A DNA stretch of 64,000 bases from Castanea sativa (Eukaryota; Streptophyta; Magnoliopsida; Fagales; Fagaceae): positions 65,193,501-65,257,500 of the forward strand of contig NC_134013.1 in assembly GCF_040712315.1 (NCBI RefSeq), written 5' to 3'. The notes below the pieces were generated by a model, which worked only from the letters and a program-made list of their open reading frames with translations, searched no databases and had not been told where the DNA came from. Of this stretch, positions 60,225-64,000 are shown one piece after another. The position numbers and the translations under genes are program-made. Every line of letters starts with the position of its first letter. Within the stretch, counting starts at the first letter, position 1.

Positions 60225-60931
60225 TCACAGTTTTGTGTGAGAAAAATATGGATTGGATTAGGAAAATTATATCAAATTTATAGAAAATAAAATGGGGAGA
60301 AGAAGAGTCAAAACATAAGAAAAAGGAATGAAGTGTAACAATAAAGTAGAGAGCAGTAGGGAGATAAAAAGACAAAAATGTTTGAAGAAGTGTAAGTGTG
60401 TAACTGTAGGTGTGAACTAATAGGGGAGAAGAAGAATTTTTTAAAAAAAATTACAAGTATTTTTTTATCTTTTTATCTCTACAAATATACCATTTTATTA
60501 TTCTAACTTCTATTATGGTGTATTATATTTGCCTAATATACAACTAAATTTTATAAGTTTCAAATTTATTATTCAAATTTCTCATCTCTTAAGGAATAAG
60601 GATATTATCATAATAATAATAATAATAATATCAAAAAATTACAATGTTATCTTACCCAAAATTAAAATGAAACTAAAGGAATAAAAAATAGACTTTATAA
60701 TAATTTATTACTCAAAGAATTGGTAGGCATATTCAAATTCATATTTCTAAAAAAACTAAGTATTAACCCAATCCAAAATTTAATCAAAGTTATAAAAGGG
60801 AAAGAGAAAATTTTCTGATGAGAAATTTAAAAAAAAAAAAAAAAAACAAAACACACATTAAAAAAGAAAATAAAAAAGAACCATCAATCTTAATTAGACT
60901 TACAAGAAATAACAAAAATCCACCAAAAGAA

Positions 60932-60933
<2 letters not shown>

Positions 60934-60968
<35 letters not shown>
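60934..60968. repeat. (GA)n microsatellite, second unit
   Basis: About 17 GA units at the homologous place of the next tandem copy. Confidence 0.9.
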
Positions 60969-60971
<3 letters not shown>

Positions 60972-61560
60972 TCAATTTTTTGTGGGAAAAATATAGATTA
61001 AATTGAAAAAATATATCAAATTTATAGAAAATAAAATAAGTAGAAGAAGAGTCAAAACAAAGGAAAAAAAAAGGAAGTAATGATAAAATAGAGAGAAGTG
61101 GGGAGATAAAGGGACAAAAAGGAAGGGGAAAAGTTGAAAAAAGTATAATTGTGGGTGTAAACTAACAAGGAGAAGATTAGGTTTTTTTTTTTTAGAATAT
61201 GGGGAAAAAGTTTAAATAGATAAGAGAAAATATATAAAATAAGTGGATGATGTGGCTCAACAGAAGTGTAGCAACTATAAATGCTATGATATCAAATTTA
61301 TAGAAAATAAAATGGGGAGAAGAATAGTAAAAAAAAAATGTAGGAAGTGTAACGATAAAATAGAGAGTAATGGGGAGATAAAAAGACAAAAAAGAAAGGG
61401 GAAATGTTGGAAGAAGTGTAGCTGCAAGTATAAACTAATAGAGAGAAGAAGAGTTTTTTTTTTTTTTTTTGTTGAGAATAAGGAGAAGAAAAGTTTAAAT
61501 AGAGAAAAAAAAATTATGTGATTCAATAGGAGCGTAGCAACTATAAATACTACACTACAA

Positions 61561-61565
<5 letters not shown>

Positions 61566-61621
<56 letters not shown>
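61566..61621. repeat. (TA)n microsatellite
   Basis: About 27 TA units. Confidence 0.95.
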
Positions 61622-61623
<2 letters not shown>

Positions 61624-61959
61624 TGCTTGCTAATTTAAAATTATAAAAAAGTTAAAAAATAAATAAAAAGTCGTTGTTGTATTGAGAAAAAAATAAAAAG
61701 GTGAATAGGAATATAGGGAAACTCTATGCTGATAAAAAAAATAAAAATAAAAAAGGTTAATATCGTGCATGAGTGATAAGTGATCATCAAACAAATTTCA
61801 CTTATGGAATCTTTAAAAGGGCGGATGTATCTAAGTACCATTAGAGGATAGCAAGCATGTTTAGTGCATCAGCATTAGTGGTGACAAAAATTTAGCAATT
61901 TCACACTACAAAAAGTTACTTTATATATTTTATCATTTCACTTTACAAAACACCCAACA

Positions 61960-63055
61960 TATATAAGAGCATCTGCATCCCATTATTCTATCATATTCTA
62001 TTTTACCATCTGAAAAAGCTACTTTATCAATTATATCATACAATTTTACAATACTCTTAGCACCCAACTTTTATTTTATAATACAACACATTAAAATAAT
62101 ATAAATTATACAATAAAATATATTTCATTCTCTCTCTAATTTTTGTCTCCCTTCCTCTCTCTCAACCAGTGATCAAGTACCATAGAGAAAACCCAATACA
62201 CTCATCTACACAGCAACCACCCTCTCAACCACACCACCTCCACACAAAAACCACCATGACACCAAACCCGCCACAAACCTAGCAAATATCCAGCCACAAA
62301 ACAACCACAAACCCATTAAAAATAACCAAACAAACCCAGAACCACCAAGCCACCACCATGCCCACTGCCCTCTGCCCACCACTACCACTATCACCACCAC
62401 GAACCCACATCAGCAAACCACTGCCACGGCAACCCCCAACTCCACCGTCATCAATCACTCACTACCCATCCCTTCACCACTAACGGCAACCCCCACCTCC
62501 ACCATCATCAACACCCACTACCACCATATCAGTCACAAACCCAACCCCACACACACACCCACACTCATCAAACCCACCGCTGCCGCAGCCATCCACCACC
62601 GAAACACAGCAGATCGGTGGAGAGCGGACTAAGCACACCCATGCCGAACCAAGCAAACACACTCATCAAACCACACCCATGCTGATCGGTGGAGATCGAA
62701 CTAAGCACACCCACGCCGATTTTAACCAACCACATCGTGAGAGAGAGAAAAAAAAAACCTAGAGAGAGAAAAGAAACACAAACACAAAAACTCGAATACA
62801 TTGATCAAAACCCACCTAGTATATTGCTTTGATTTGATTTTGATTTGGCACAAAACCCCCAACACCGACGATGAATCAGTAGAGACATTCGGAGAGAAAG
62901 AGAGAGGCTTTAGCGATGGCGAGAGAAAGAGATGAGACCGTGTGAATGAGAGAGAAAACCTGATATTTAGAATAAAATATTAATATTTTCTTTTACAATT
63001 GAGCTACAGTGCGATTCTACATTTAAAATCGCATTGTAGCTCAATTGCAAATTTT
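61960..63055 (-). mobile_element. Palindrome-ended repeat element, copy 2
   Basis: Inverted homologue of 44170-45140: it starts (plus) 'gagcatctgcatcccattattct' and ends with the palindrome ATTGAGCTACAGTGCGATTC and its inverse (62998-63046). The centre is rich in CCACC/CAACC words with a 25-30 base tandem unit near 62420-62500. Possibly nested in a related element (61870-63930), whose ends carry 'tttagcaa' and 'gcatc' words in inverted order. Confidence 0.55.
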
Positions 63056-63538
63056 TTTTGCAATAGTTGGCTTTTACAAGTTCGGATGTGTGGGGGGTTT
63101 TGGGCTTTTATGTTAAATTTTCCCTACATATGGCATATATCATTCCCAATGTGAATGCTTTGGTTTTGTTTTAGCATTCAACATAATAAAATAATATAAA
63201 TAACACAATAAAATAATATATTCTCTACAATAAACAAATAACCACAACCACAACCACCACCACAAATATGGAAAACACAACAAAACCCACACCACACAAT
63301 CAACACACAACCCGACCTCACGATCTTAAATTTCATCTTCCATTAGCATCAATCAACTGCTTTGGTTTGGTTTTGTATCAAAAATGGAAAGTACCGACAC
63401 TAGTTCGACAGTGAAATTTTTTTTCTTTTTTTTTTTGGCTTCTTTTAAATGCTGCCATAATCACAAACCCAAATCACACCCACCATTGCCACCACAACCA
63501 ATAGAACAAAGCAGAGATGGTGGGTTTTTTTTTTTTTG

Positions 63539-63622
<84 letters not shown>

Positions 63623-63930
63623 AATCTTCTATATCTCTGTCTTTTGGGTCAAAAACTCAAAAATAGAGTTTTTTTTTTTCAAAGAAAAAGGTAAGAAAGA
63701 GAGAGAAAATATAGTTTTTAATTAAAATATAGAAGGAAGAATAAAATATTAATATATAGATTTACCTTTGAGCTACCGACATTAATGGCACTTTACTATA
63801 GCTCAGTTGCTAAAAAATTTAGCAATAGCTACATCAATGCAGCTCCTTTTTTGTGATGTTGGTAGTTAAATTTAGCAATATAGCTTTTAGCAACATCGAT
63901 GCTATTATGCTTTAATGCTCTTATCCATTG
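63056..63930. repeat. Third related repeat, partial
   Basis: Contains CCACAACCACAACC-rich text and a derivative of the palindrome (63765-63812: 'ttgagctaccgacattaatggcac...ctatagctcagttg'), then 'tttagcaacatcgatgct', roughly inverse to 61872-61905. No gene. Confidence 0.45.
63543..63618. repeat. (CT)n microsatellite, 76 bp
   Basis: Uninterrupted run of 38 CT units within the third palindrome-type repeat. Confidence 0.97.
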
Positions 63931-64000
63931 TGTCATTAGCTATGCCAGTTACTTGACTAATTTCATATGCTACACCAATGAATTACTCTCGCAGTGGTTT

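Larger units (their letters stand above)
59571..61560. repeat. Tandemly duplicated A/T-rich repeat, about 770 bp unit
   Basis: 59685-60450 and 60453-61190 are homologous throughout (e.g. 'tacaatgttatcttaSccaaaattaaaatgaaactaaa', a GA run, then 'aaatttatagaaaataaaat'). 61190-61530 is a third partial copy. The unit start at 59578 reads TAGCCACAAATCCACGCGATGCGTGG, similar in kind to the ends of the large inverted repeat at 33514. No coding content. Confidence 0.75.

Overview
This window is repeat-rich plant nuclear DNA, most likely from a dicot tree. Fagaceae (oak or chestnut) is a guess from general resemblance of the repeats and was not tested. I find one host gene, and almost everything else is retrotransposon, DNA transposon or microsatellite sequence. 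Coding remnants carry many stop codons, most of a kind that C-to-T decay produces, as expected of old methylated transposons.
Host gene: 45.7-49.5 kb (minus) holds a complete seven-exon SIEVE ELEMENT OCCLUSION (SEO/forisome family) gene. All splice sites are canonical and it predicts 896 residues. It carries an unusual N-terminal extension with a 12-residue Gln/Pro/Asn repeat.
Layout. 1-14.65 kb: minus-strand Ty1/copia elements of SIRE/Maximus type, nested. A pol-bearing element that lacks nearly all of gag (4197-13298) sits inside the gag of a gag-bearing element that shows no pol (907-14650), and a further LTR enters from the left edge. 14.65-22.1 kb: non-coding gypsy-like (Tat/Ogre-like, inferred) repeat DNA with a 36-37 bp minisatellite. 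22.2-28.8 kb: a second, 3'-truncated copia element (minus), split by a solo LTR of the first family. 28.8-32.1 kb: a gypsy-type accessory ORF relic and a 1.45 kb CACTA element. 32.4-35.3 kb: a MITE and a large inverted repeat with microsatellites at its centre. 35549-42460: a structurally complete but pol-less copia element with 1021 bp LTRs. 42.5-45.1 kb: LTR-like and DNA-transposon-like repeats. 45.7-49.5 kb: the SEO gene. 50.8 kb: a tRNA-derived SINE. 52410-59302: a third pol-less copia element, with a solo LTR nested in its 3' LTR. 59.6-64 kb: tandem duplications, palindrome-ended repeats and long microsatellites.
System of interest: three gag-only elements, with three different LTR types, share a non-coding block between gag and the 3' LTR with the one pol-bearing copy. 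In the pol-bearing copy this block leads into a third ORF downstream of pol, preceded by what looks like its own TATA box, C/T-rich leader, splice donor and splice acceptor. The gag-only and pol-only copies look complementary, which suggests (inference) a trans-mobilised element family with a separately expressed accessory protein.
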